Shown piece after piece: positions 1-6,872 of a stretch of DNA of 17,197 nucleotides (positions within the stretch are counted from its first letter, which is position 1; every line of letters begins with the position of its first letter). Where the stretch lies: NCBI GenBank assembly GCA_011524805.1, contig WTJO01000063.1, forward strand, positions 4,171-21,367. Reading direction: 5' to 3'. Below the pieces are notes generated by a model that worked only from the letters and a program-made list of their open reading frames with translations, was not told the DNA's origin and did no database searches. The stretch comes from Alphaproteobacteria bacterium. GTDB taxonomy: Bacteria > Pseudomonadota > Alphaproteobacteria > Puniceispirillales > Puniceispirillaceae. Position numbers and translations under genes: made by a program.

Positions 1-32
1 GCAAAGAAACAGGCAAAAAATGACGATAAATA

Positions 33-61
33 TTGACACAAGAGCGTTTTTGTTGTTTTAG
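33..61 (+). promoter_or_regulatory. possible rplS promoter
   Basis: A perfect TTGACA -35 hexamer lies at 33-38. A 17-base spacer leads to a poor -10 candidate, TTTTAG, at 56-61 (3 of 6 consensus matches). The -35 is convincing and the -10 is not. L19 is often cotranscribed with upstream rpsP-rimM-trmD, so this would be an extra internal promoter if real. The 90 bases before rplS may also hold the last codons of an upstream gene: frame 1 runs open to a TGA at 34-36, frame 2 to a TAG at 59-61, and frame 3 to a TGA at 21-23. These tails are too short to identify; trmD would be the expected neighbour. Confidence 0.3.
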
Positions 62-90
62 TTGCGCTCAGTTTTTATGGAGACATTACA

Positions 91-468
91 ATGAACATTC
101 TGGATCGTATCGGACAAAAGCAAATTGACGCCGCAGTAGCAGAGCGCGCAATTCCAGAATTTGGCCCCGGCGACACATTGAAAATCAATGTGAAGGTGGT
201 AGAGGGTTCACGTGAACGTGTTCAGGCCTTTGAAGGTGTATGTATTGCCCGCACAAATAGAGGCATAAGCTCATCTTTCACAGTACGCAAAATTTCATAT
301 GGTGAAGGCGTAGAGCGGGTATTTCCGCTATATTCGCCACGCATCCAGAATATCGAAGTAATGCGTCGCGGTGCAGTGCGCAGAGCAAAGCTATATTATC
401 TGCGGGGTCGTACAGGTAAAGCGGCGCGTATTGCCGAAAAAACTGTACGTCCATCAGCTAAATCATAA
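91..468 (+). CDS. rplS: 50S ribosomal protein L19
   Basis: L19 is a structural protein of the large ribosomal subunit, lying at the interface with the small subunit. The 125-residue product has the usual length plus a short basic C-terminal tail. The family core is clear: RVQAFEGV around residues 43-50, then TNRGISSSFTVRKISYGEGV (residues 54-73) and RVFPLYSPRI. The ATG at 91 is preceded by GGAGA at 79-83 with a 7-base spacer, and the protein starts MNILDRI, so the start is secure. The gene is followed by an intrinsic terminator at 504-533, which separates it from the leucine genes. Identification is essentially certain; expression with an upstream trmD-type operon is inference. Confidence 0.98.
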   Translation: MNILDRIGQKQIDAAVAERAIPEFGPGDTLKINVKVVEGSRERVQAFEGVCIARTNRGISSSFTVRKISYGEGVERVFPLYSPRIQNIEVMRRGAVRRAKLYYLRGRTGKAARIAEKTVRPSAKS

Positions 469-503
469 GCGCTATTTTCACCGCCATAATAAACAGATAA
501 GCT

Positions 504-533
504 GGCTGTGGCGGGGAACTGCCACGGCCTTTT
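504..533 (+). terminator. intrinsic terminator after rplS
   Basis: Left arm GGCTGTGGC (504-512) pairs with right arm GCCACGGCC (521-529) in a 9-base-pair stem with one G-T wobble. The loop is GGGGAACT (513-520). The stem is followed directly by TTTT (530-533), then GCG and another TTTT. It lies 35 bases after the rplS stop and before leuC, so it should end the ribosomal-protein transcript. No leucine-rich leader peptide is visible next to it, so a leu attenuator is less likely. Confidence 0.85.
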
Positions 534-587
534 GCGTTTTGGGGATACAGCATTAACTTATAAGGGCACTATAATAAGGGGAATATT

Positions 588-2000
588 ATGTCAGCACCAA
601 AGACACTTTTTGATAAAATCTGGGATGCGCATCTGGTGCATAAATCAGAAGATGGCGCAGGCCTTATCTATATCGACAGGCATCTTGTACATGAAGTGAC
701 CAGCCCGCAGGCCTTTGAAGGGCTGAGAAACGCCGGCCGTTCTGTGCATTCGCCAGAACGCACGCTAGCTGTGGCAGATCACAATGTGCCAACAACCGAC
801 CGCTCTGGCGGCATTGAAGATGATGAAAGCCGGATCCAGGTAGAAGCATTAGAGGCAAATGCTGCAGAATTTGGTGTGCCCTATTTCGGGATGAATGATG
901 TCCGTCAGGGGATTGTGCATGTAATAGGCCCAGAACAGGGCTTTACCCAGCCCGGCATGACAATTGTGTGTGGTGATTCGCATACCGCAACCCATGGCGC
1001 CTTTGGAGCGCTTGCTTTTGGCATTGGCACATCCGAGGTTGAGCATGTGCTGGCAACACAGACACTTATCCAGCAGCCTGCAAAAAATATGCGAATTACC
1101 GTGGCAGGCAATGTTGCGCCTGATGTTACGGCAAAAGATATTATTCTGGCGATTATCGGCAAAATCGGCACTGCCGGTGGTACTGGCCATGTCATTGAAT
1201 TTGCTGGCGAGGCAATCACAAATCTGTCCATGGAAGGCAGGATGACTGTCTGTAACATGGCAATTGAAGCTGGCGCACGTGCCGGCATGATTGCGCCTGA
1301 CGAGAAGACATTTGAATATCTCAAAGATCGCCCAATGGCGCCATCTGGTGCAAGCTGGGAAAAGGCTATTGCATGGTGGCGTTCTCTACCATCTGATGAT
1401 GGCGCGAAATATGATACCGAAGTTACGCTTGACGCCGCAGATATTGTGCCAACTGTGACATGGGGCACAAGCCCGGAAGATGCATTGCCAATTACCGCAA
1501 ATGTGCCTGATCCGAAGAAAATTTCAGATCCCGCACGACAGGCAAAGACAGAACGTGCCCTCAGCTATATGGGTCTGGATGCAGGTATGAAGCTCACAGA
1601 TATCAAAATTGATACTGTTTTTATCGGTTCCTGCACAAATAGCCGGATTGAAGATTTACGCGCCGCCGCAGATATTGCCAGAGGCAGGTCTGTAAAGCAG
1701 GGCGTGCGGGCAATGGTGGTGCCGGGCTCGGGTCTGGTAAAACAGCAGGCTGAAGATGAAGGTCTGGACAAGATTTTTGAAGCGGCCGGCTTTGAATGGA
1801 GAGAGCCGGGCTGTTCAATGTGTCTGGCAATGAATGCCGACCGGCTGGCACCTGGCGAGCGTGCCGCCTCAACCTCCAACCGCAATTTTGAGGGTAGACA
1901 GGGCAAGGGCGGAAGAACCCATCTCGTAAGCCCGCAAATGGCTGTTGCCGCCGCATTAACGGGTCATCTTAGCGATGTCCGCGCATTGCGTGATGCATAA
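588..2000 (+). CDS. leuC: 3-isopropylmalate dehydratase large subunit
   Basis: With LeuD this forms isopropylmalate isomerase, which converts 2-isopropylmalate to 3-isopropylmalate in leucine synthesis in the cytosol. The 470-residue length is standard. It is an aconitase-superfamily protein: the three cysteines expected to hold the 4Fe-4S cluster are C349 (in GSCTNSRIEDL) and C409 and C412 (in GCSMCLAMN). Further conserved blocks are DHNVPTTDR near residues 64-72, GDSHTATHGAFG at 129-140 and NRNFEGRQGKGGRTHLVSP at 431-449. The ATG at 588 has AAGGGG at 576-581, six bases upstream. leuD follows after 41 bases on the same strand, as expected for an obligate partner. No leuA is in the window. 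Confidence 0.98.
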   Translation: MSAPKTLFDKIWDAHLVHKSEDGAGLIYIDRHLVHEVTSPQAFEGLRNAGRSVHSPERTLAVADHNVPTTDRSGGIEDDESRIQVEALEANAAEFGVPYFGMNDVRQGIVHVIGPEQGFTQPGMTIVCGDSHTATHGAFGALAFGIGTSEVEHVLATQTLIQQPAKNMRITVAGNVAPDVTAKDIILAIIGKIGTAGGTGHVIEFAGEAITNLSMEGRMTVCNMAIEAGARAGMIAPDEKTFEYLKDRPMAPSGASWEKAIAWWRSLPSDDGAKYDTEVTLDAADIVPTVTWGTSPEDALPITANVPDPKKISDPARQAKTERALSYMGLDAGMKLTDIKIDTVFIGSCTNSRIEDLRAAADIARGRSVKQGVRAMVVPGSGLVKQQAEDEGLDKIFEAAGFEWREPGCSMCLAMNADRLAPGERAASTSNRNFEGRQGKGGRTHLVSPQMAVAAALTGHLSDVRALRDA

Positions 2001-2041
2001 CTGCATCCTGTTCACGCACACACTGGCTAAGGAAGAACGAC

Positions 2042-2647
2042 ATGAAAAAATTTGACCAGCTTACCGGCATTGCCGCCCCGATGGATATTCTGAATATCGA
2101 TACAGATATGATTATCCCGAAACAGTTTCTGAAAACCATCAAACGCTCAGGGCTTGGGGTAAATCTCTTTCACGAGATGAGATACTCAGATGACGGGTCT
2201 GAAAATACTGATTTTGTGCTGAACCAGCCTGCCTATCGCAAAGCAGAAATACTGGTTGCAGGTGATAATTTCGGCTGCGGATCAAGCCGTGAGCATGCCC
2301 CATGGGCATTGCTTGATTATGGTATCAGATGTGTCATTTCGACCAGCTTTGCAGATATTTTCTACAATAACTGCTTTAAGAACGGGATATTGCCTATAAA
2401 GGTCAGTGCGGCCGACAGAGATGCGCTGATGGCAGATGCAGCAGATACTGAAAATCCGGAATTGCATGTTGATCTGGTATCACAGACCATCAAACGCCCA
2501 AATGGCGCTGATGTTAGCTTTGATATTGATCCTTTCAGAAAGCAATGTCTGCTGGAAGGTCTGGACGATATCGGGCTTACCCTTGAAAAAAGTGACAGTA
2601 TCGCATCATTCGAAGATCGCCGCGCATCAGATATGCCCTGGTTATAG
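2042..2647 (+). CDS. leuD: 3-isopropylmalate dehydratase small subunit
   Basis: This is the swivel-domain partner of LeuC; the heterodimer isomerises isopropylmalate. The product has 201 residues, the usual length for the LeuD type found in proteobacteria. The N-terminal block NIDTDMIIPKQFLK (about residues 18-31) and the signature GDNFGCGSSREHAPWAL (about 74-90), which contributes substrate-binding residues, are both intact. The start has AAGGA at 2029-2033 with an 8-base spacer. It sits 41 bases after leuC and 80 bases before leuB, and the second gap holds a perfect inverted repeat (2676-2698). Confidence 0.97.
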   Translation: MKKFDQLTGIAAPMDILNIDTDMIIPKQFLKTIKRSGLGVNLFHEMRYSDDGSENTDFVLNQPAYRKAEILVAGDNFGCGSSREHAPWALLDYGIRCVISTSFADIFYNNCFKNGILPIKVSAADRDALMADAADTENPELHVDLVSQTIKRPNGADVSFDIDPFRKQCLLEGLDDIGLTLEKSDSIASFEDRRASDMPWL

Positions 2648-2675
2648 AGTAAGGCGCAATTTTTCAAAACAGATA

Positions 2676-2698
2676 TGGCATATGGGTTTCATATGCCA
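2676..2698. repeat. inverted repeat between leuD and leuB
   Basis: TGGCATATG (2676-2684) and CATATGCCA (2690-2698) are perfect 9-base arms around a 5-base loop, GGTTT. No T-run follows (the next bases are GCCTATC), so it does not look like an intrinsic terminator. In RNA it would form a hairpin between two cotranscribed genes, which could set mRNA processing or stability. In DNA the dyad could also be a protein-binding site. The structure is seen directly; the role is inference. Confidence 0.6.
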
Positions 2699-2727
2699 GC
2701 CTATCAAGGTCATAAGGAGCAGGAAAA

Positions 2728-3843
2728 ATGGCATCCAATAGAAAAGTCATGGTATTGCCGGGGGATGGTATCGGGGTTGAAGTGATGGCCGCCAATCTGA
2801 AAGTCATTGACTGGCTGGCAAAACATAAATCACTTGCCTTTGATATTTCTGAAGATAAGGTCGGGGGCGCAGCCTATGATGCCTATGGTACACCGCTTCG
2901 TGACGAAACGCTGGCAGATGCTGTTGCTTCGGACGCAGTGCTGTTCGGGGCTGTGGGTGGCCCGCAATATGATGATCTGGATTTCTCATTGAAGCCTGAG
3001 CGTGGTCTGCTGGCTTTGCGAAAGGAAATGGATCTATTTGCCAATTTGCGTCCTGCAATTGTGTTTGATGCGCTGGTTGGCGCCTCTACCCTGAAGCCTG
3101 AAATTGTGTCCGGTCTGAATATCATGATTCTGCGCGAGCTATGTGGCGGCTCCTATTTTGCCGAACCGCGTGGTATTGACGCGCTGGCTGATGGTACCCG
3201 CAAAGGCTATGATACAAACGCCTATTCAACAGGCGAGATTCAGCGTATTGGCCGTGTCGCCTTTGATCTTGCCAGAAAGCGTAACGGGTCAGTTACCTCT
3301 GTTGAAAAATCAAATGTGATGCATTCCGGCATTCTCTGGCGTGAGGAGATGACCAAACTGCATCAGGCAGAAGGCACAGATATTACCCTGTCCCATATGT
3401 ATGCTGATAATTGTGCGATGCAGCTAGTGCGCTATCCGAAACAGTTTGATGTGATTGTAACAGATAATCTGTTTGGTGATTTGCTATCTGACTGTGCGGC
3501 GATGCTGACAGGCTCTTTGGGGATGCTACCATCTGCGTCACTTGGTGCGCCAGACCCTGAAACAGGCCTGCCAAAGGCGATGTATGAACCTGTGCATGGC
3601 TCTGCACCGGATATTGCCGGTCAGGATCTGGCAAATCCGCTTGCCCAGTTCCTCAGCTTTGCGATGATGTTACGCTATTCTTTCGGTCAGGCTGAAGAAG
3701 CTGATCTGGTAGAAGCAGCGGTTGCAGATGCGCTTGCATCTGGCAAGCGCACTGGCGATATTATGGCGCCAGATTGCGAGCAGATTGGCACAGCTGGCAT
3801 GACGCAGGCAGTGCTTGATGCGATGGACAGGCGCGCGCGCTAA
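2728..3843 (+). CDS. leuB: 3-isopropylmalate dehydrogenase
   Basis: LeuB oxidises and decarboxylates 3-isopropylmalate with NAD+, giving 2-oxoisocaproate, the step after LeuCD. At 371 residues it is of normal length for the isocitrate/isopropylmalate dehydrogenase family. LPGDGIGVEV opens the protein (residues 10-19). NLRPA (107-111) and the signature DNLFGDLLSD (246-255) are present; D227, D251 and D255 match the metal-binding acidic residues, and K194 and Y143 match the catalytic pair. The usual RELTGG(I/V)YFG block reads RELCGGSYFA here (136-145), so flanking positions differ while the tyrosine is kept. A strong AAGGAG (2714-2719) lies eight bases before the ATG. It is the third gene of the leu unit and is followed after 46 bases by asd. 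Confidence 0.98.
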   Translation: MASNRKVMVLPGDGIGVEVMAANLKVIDWLAKHKSLAFDISEDKVGGAAYDAYGTPLRDETLADAVASDAVLFGAVGGPQYDDLDFSLKPERGLLALRKEMDLFANLRPAIVFDALVGASTLKPEIVSGLNIMILRELCGGSYFAEPRGIDALADGTRKGYDTNAYSTGEIQRIGRVAFDLARKRNGSVTSVEKSNVMHSGILWREEMTKLHQAEGTDITLSHMYADNCAMQLVRYPKQFDVIVTDNLFGDLLSDCAAMLTGSLGMLPSASLGAPDPETGLPKAMYEPVHGSAPDIAGQDLANPLAQFLSFAMMLRYSFGQAEEADLVEAAVADALASGKRTGDIMAPDCEQIGTAGMTQAVLDAMDRRAR

Positions 3844-3889
3844 CAGGCGCGTATCATTGCCGTTTTCTTTCAGCCCAAGGAGTTATTAA

Positions 3890-4924
3890 ATGGGAGTTCG
3901 TGTTGCAGTTGCCGGTGCCACTGGCGCGGTTGGCAGGGAGATGTTACGCACGCTGGCAGAACGCCAGTTTCCCTGTGATGAAATTTTCGCTCTTGCCTCG
4001 GCAAAATCTGCCGGCAAGGAGCTATCTTACGGAGATGACAAGACTGTCACAGTCCAGTCACTAGACAAATTTGATTTTGCGCAGGCTGATATTGCGCTAT
4101 TTTCTGCTGGCGGGGATACCTCAAAGGCTGTTGCGCCAACCGCAGGCGAGGCAGGCTGTATCGTGATTGATAATTCATCTGCTTTCCGGATGGATGAGGA
4201 TGTGCCGCTTATTGTGCCGGAAGTAAATCCCGATGCTGCAAAAAACTGTCTGAAGGCAAATGGCGGACGTAACATCATTGCCAATCCGAATTGCTCAACA
4301 GCACAACTGGTTGTTGCGCTCAAGCCACTGCATGATAGCTATGGGGTCAAGCGCGTAATTGTATCTACCTATCAGGCAACATCAGGCGCAGGTGCCGCCG
4401 GCATGGACGAGCTGTTTAACCAGACCAAGGGCGTGTTTGTGCATGATGAGATAAAGCCAGAAAAATTCACCAAGCAAATCGCCTTTAATGCGATCCCGCA
4501 TATTGATGTGTTTATGGATGATGGCTTTACCAAAGAAGAATGGAAAATGACAGCCGAGACCAAGAAAATTCTTGATCCGAAGATTGAGCTGGCTGCCCAT
4601 TGTGTGCGGATACCGGTATTTATCGGTCATAGCGAGGCTGTATTTATTGAAACAGACAAGCCAATAGACGAAGCAGAGGCACGTGAATTATTACGTGATG
4701 CACCGGGCGTCAGCGTGATTGATCATCGGGCAAATGAAGGCTATGTCACACCGATTGAAGCGGCAGGAGAAGATGCTGTCTATATCAGCAGATTGCGCCG
4801 TGACCCGACAGTCGAAAACGGGCTGGTATTCTGGTGCGTGTCAGATAATCTGCGCAAAGGCGCCGCGCTAAATTCCGTGCAGATTGCAGAGCTTGTGGTC
4901 AGGCAGAGCCTGTCAGGCAGATAG
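3890..4924 (+). CDS. asd: aspartate-semialdehyde dehydrogenase
   Basis: Asd reduces aspartyl-4-phosphate to aspartate 4-semialdehyde with NADPH, the branch point to lysine/diaminopimelate, threonine and methionine. The 344-residue product has an N-terminal Rossmann motif GATGAVG (residues 9-15). The catalytic cysteine is C135 in NPNCSTAQL, followed by STYQATSGAGAAG (159-171); R240 and H247 lie in the block RIPVFIGHSEAV. AAGGAG at 3877-3882 stands seven bases before the ATG. It is on the leuCDB strand with a 46-base gap and no clear terminator between, so cotranscription is likely. Its stop lies only 20 bases from the 3' end of the convergent pdxY-like gene, and no obvious terminator lies between them. 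Confidence 0.98.
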   Translation: MGVRVAVAGATGAVGREMLRTLAERQFPCDEIFALASAKSAGKELSYGDDKTVTVQSLDKFDFAQADIALFSAGGDTSKAVAPTAGEAGCIVIDNSSAFRMDEDVPLIVPEVNPDAAKNCLKANGGRNIIANPNCSTAQLVVALKPLHDSYGVKRVIVSTYQATSGAGAAGMDELFNQTKGVFVHDEIKPEKFTKQIAFNAIPHIDVFMDDGFTKEEWKMTAETKKILDPKIELAAHCVRIPVFIGHSEAVFIETDKPIDEAEARELLRDAPGVSVIDHRANEGYVTPIEAAGEDAVYISRLRRDPTVENGLVFWCVSDNLRKGAALNSVQIAELVVRQSLSGR

Positions 4925-4944
4925 ATATATACGCGCATTTTCGT

Positions 4945-5772
4945 TCAGGATTGTGAGGCTAGCCACTCAGCTACAGGCAAAGTGCGCCTGTCAGCCGCCA
5001 GACGGGTACATTGTGTCACCGCCTCGCTTGCCTGATGGGCAGATAGATGGGCTGTCAGGCCAGATGACAGACCTGCCAGATAACAGGCAGTAAACATATC
5101 ACCAGCACCCGATACCCCCGACAATTCGCGCCTGTGGCTATGTTCTGCGATGCCGTCATCTGTAATGACAATATCTGTCATCACATCATCTTCAGGAATG
5201 CCTGTAACGATAATGGATGATAGCGCATAGTCAGATCTCAGCTGATCTGCGGCATTTATTGCCTGATCTTTGGAAGAGATAGCCCTGCCTGCCAGAATTT
5301 CCAGCTCGAACAGGTTGGGGGTAAGATGATCTGCAAGCGGCAATAATGTCTGTATCAGGGCAGTGCTAAGTGCCTTGTCAACATAGAGCTTGCCAGCATC
5401 TCCCATCACAGGATCAAGACAATATTCACACGCTGGCAGGGCTGTTTTCAACTCTGTGATATGGTGTGCCAGCACTGGCACCTGTGAGGCATCACCAAGA
5501 TAGCCTGTCTGGATAAATCCAAGTGTTTTTGCCGCATCAAGCCGGAAAAAATTCTCCAGCAGCCTGTCAAGCGCATCTGAGGGGGTTATGGCGGCATACA
5601 TCTCGCCAAAGCCGGGATGGGCGGCCAGCCTGACAGTATCCAGCCTGAAGGCAGACAGCTCAAAATGCGCATATACTGCCATTGCCGCATCATTGCCGAC
5701 AGCGCCATAGATAACAGCAGACTGGATGCTAAGCACCGCGCGCCTATCTGGAACAGAAGAAAAATCCATCAT
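4945..5772 (-). CDS. pdxY: pyridoxal kinase, PdxY-like
   Basis: A PfkB/ribokinase-superfamily kinase most like pyridoxal kinase, which phosphorylates pyridoxal with ATP to make PLP in the salvage route. The product has 275 residues, slightly shorter than the E. coli enzyme. Family features seen are LSIQSAVIYGAVGN (residues 14-27), the QTGYLGDASQ stretch (88-97), DPVMGDAGKLYV (120-131), TPNLFELEILAG (151-162) and the anion-hole/catalytic-base motif SGAGD (221-225), where D225 should be the base. Two ATGs are adjacent (first base 5772 or 5769); AGAGG on the - strand is 14 or more bases upstream, and an in-frame stop excludes earlier starts. Hydroxymethylpyrimidine kinase (ThiD) is an alternative, but the N-terminal SxVxYGxxGN pattern favours PdxY. 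It is the only - strand gene, convergent with asd and divergent from sdhC. Confidence 0.78.
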   Translation of the reverse strand: MMDFSSVPDRRAVLSIQSAVIYGAVGNDAAMAVYAHFELSAFRLDTVRLAAHPGFGEMYAAITPSDALDRLLENFFRLDAAKTLGFIQTGYLGDASQVPVLAHHITELKTALPACEYCLDPVMGDAGKLYVDKALSTALIQTLLPLADHLTPNLFELEILAGRAISSKDQAINAADQLRSDYALSSIIVTGIPEDDVMTDIVITDDGIAEHSHRRELSGVSGAGDMFTACYLAGLSSGLTAHLSAHQASEAVTQCTRLAADRRTLPVAEWLASQS

Positions 5773-5896
5773 ATTTTTGCAGTCTTTACCTCTATATCAT
5801 CTGCTAGCTATTAGAGATAAAGGGTTTTTACAGCCAGACTCAAGCAGCTTTTGCAGTTTTTTGTTATGCACGATGTGGGATAAGCTGTTGAAGAGA

Positions 5897-5925
5897 TTGA
5901 AGATCAGAAAAAAATAGTCTAGATA
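5897..5925 (+). promoter_or_regulatory. possible sdh promoter
   Basis: In the 199-base gap between the divergent pdxY-like gene and sdhC, TTGAAG (5897-5902) stands 17 bases before TAGATA (5920-5925). Overlapping GATATT (5922-5927) is a slightly better -10 with a 19-base spacer. Both are imperfect. A promoter for sdhCDAB is expected somewhere here because the upstream gene is on the other strand, but the exact position is weakly supported. No clear operator dyad was seen in the gap. Confidence 0.3.
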
Positions 5926-5971
5926 TTAAATCAATCAATTGAATTTTTATGATGTTAAGGTTGTTGTGACT

Positions 5972-6361
5972 ATGGCAAAAACGCGCCCTCTTTCGCCTCA
6001 TCTGCAAATTTACAAATTGCCATTGCCTGCGGTGATGTCAATCACGCATCGCATATCGGGTGTGGTTCTATCTTCTGGCACATTGCTATTGGCGCTTTGG
6101 CTGATGTTGCTGGCCTCTGGCGAGACAGGCTTTGCAACCGCTCAGATGGTGCTATCCCATCCGCTTGGGATGCTGGTGATGGCAGGCTATTCTGCGGCGC
6201 TATTCTATCATGGCTGTAACGGGGTCAGGCATCTATTCTGGGATATGGGCAAAGGGCTGACCATTGAGGCTGTATACCGGTCTGGCAAGCTGACCATCAC
6301 GCTGGCAATCGCGCTATTTGTTGTGTTCTGGCTATATCAGCTGTCATCGATTATCGGGTAA
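5972..6361 (+). CDS. sdhC: succinate dehydrogenase cytochrome b556 subunit
   Basis: SdhC is one of two membrane anchors of succinate dehydrogenase (complex II); it helps bind heme b and ubiquinone. The 129-residue product has three predicted membrane helices, at about residues 25-49, 59-83 and 105-125. The first family signature, SITHRISG (23-30), supplies the Ser and Arg expected at the quinone site (S23, R27). The second, HGCNGVRHLFWD (80-91), has H80 in the heme-ligand position. The frame is open from a TTG at 5939, but I chose the ATG at 5972 because MAKTRPLSPHLQIYK is the normal SdhC N-terminus; AAGG at 5957-5960 is a modest ribosome site. It is the first gene of sdhCDAB. Confidence 0.95.
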   Translation: MAKTRPLSPHLQIYKLPLPAVMSITHRISGVVLSSGTLLLALWLMLLASGETGFATAQMVLSHPLGMLVMAGYSAALFYHGCNGVRHLFWDMGKGLTIEAVYRSGKLTITLAIALFVVFWLYQLSSIIG

Positions 6362-6366
6362 GGGGG
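6360..6366 (+). promoter_or_regulatory. sdhD ribosome-binding site
   Basis: AAGGGGG overlaps the last bases of the sdhC stop codon and stands five bases before the ATG at 6372. It decides the sdhD start over an open frame reaching back to 6318 and suggests translational coupling of the two anchor subunits. Confidence 0.75.
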
Positions 6367-6371
6367 ATATC

Positions 6372-6761
6372 ATGTCACAAAAAGCAGATAGCATGAGAAC
6401 ACCGCTTGGCAGGGTGAGAGGGCTGGGGGCAGCAAAATCAGGGCTGTCTCACTGGTGGCATCAGCGTCTTACCGCTATTGCCATGGTGCCGTTGATGGGC
6501 TGGATGATCTGGCTGGTGCTTAATCTGGCTGGCGCCAGCTATGCCGAAGCGGTTGCGCTTGTCAGCCACCCTGCACATGCCACCATCATGATGCTGTTTG
6601 TGGGGGTCGGGTTCTGGCATGCCTCTTTAGGGCTTCAGGTGGTGCTTGAAGATTATGTCAGCCATGAAGGCAGGCGCATGATGGCCATTATTGCGGTCAA
6701 GATGCTCGCTATTTTACTGGCCAGCCTGTCCATGTTCAGCATTCTGAAAATCGCATTATAG
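6372..6761 (+). CDS. sdhD: succinate dehydrogenase membrane anchor subunit
   Basis: SdhD is the second membrane anchor of complex II. The product has 129 residues, the same as SdhC here, with helices at about 31-52, 68-90 and 104-126. The stretch from residue 15 (VRGLGAAKSGLSHWWHQR) is the usual alphaproteobacterial SdhD N-terminal pattern. H83 in HASLGLQVVLEDY is the likely heme ligand, and D94-Y95 lies at the spacing of the E. coli quinone-binding tyrosine (12 residues after the heme histidine). The start is fixed by the ribosome site at 6360-6366; only 10 bases separate it from the sdhC stop. A 111-base gap follows before sdhA. Confidence 0.95.
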   Translation: MSQKADSMRTPLGRVRGLGAAKSGLSHWWHQRLTAIAMVPLMGWMIWLVLNLAGASYAEAVALVSHPAHATIMMLFVGVGFWHASLGLQVVLEDYVSHEGRRMMAIIAVKMLAILLASLSMFSILKIAL

Positions 6762-6762
6762 A

Positions 6763-6872
6763 AAGCCGGCTTCACTTGTGAGCGGCAAAAGCTATATTGT
6801 TGATGATATGAGATATTCGTAAATGACTGTAGATAGATAGATGTTCTTTTAGGTCGGGTGGAGAAAAAAATT
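6763..6872 (+). other. sdhD-sdhA spacer with palindrome and tetranucleotide run
   Basis: This spacer is long for an sdh operon. It holds a 10-base perfect palindrome, AAGCCGGCTT (6763-6772), just after the sdhD stop, and a short tandem run of TAGA repeats (6830-6841). I see no start codon followed by a meaningful reading frame and no terminator. The spacer ends with the sdhA ribosome site. Confidence 0.45.

Noticed and set aside
570..575. Perfect TATAAT just upstream of leuC
   Set aside because: It ends only 12 bases before the ATG and abuts the AAGGGG ribosome site, so a start site from it would give almost no leader. No good -35 lies 16-18 bases upstream.
508..699. Possible leader peptide before leuC
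   Set aside because: It begins at a GTG inside the terminator stem, has no run of leucine codons and runs far into leuC in another frame.
905..1468. Long - strand open frame inside leuC (187 codons)
   Set aside because: Antisense shadow of a well-conserved gene; its translation shows no recognisable domain, and leuC explains the sequence fully.
3833..3855. GC-rich complementary stretch at the leuB stop as a terminator
   Set aside because: The alternating GC run can pair with GCGCG in several registers, but no stable stem is followed directly by a T-run; the TTTT at 3863 is too far and interrupted.
6830..6843. TAGA tandem run before sdhA as a phase-variable repeat
   Set aside because: Only about three units, outside any coding frame and not between plausible promoter boxes; too short to infer slippage control.
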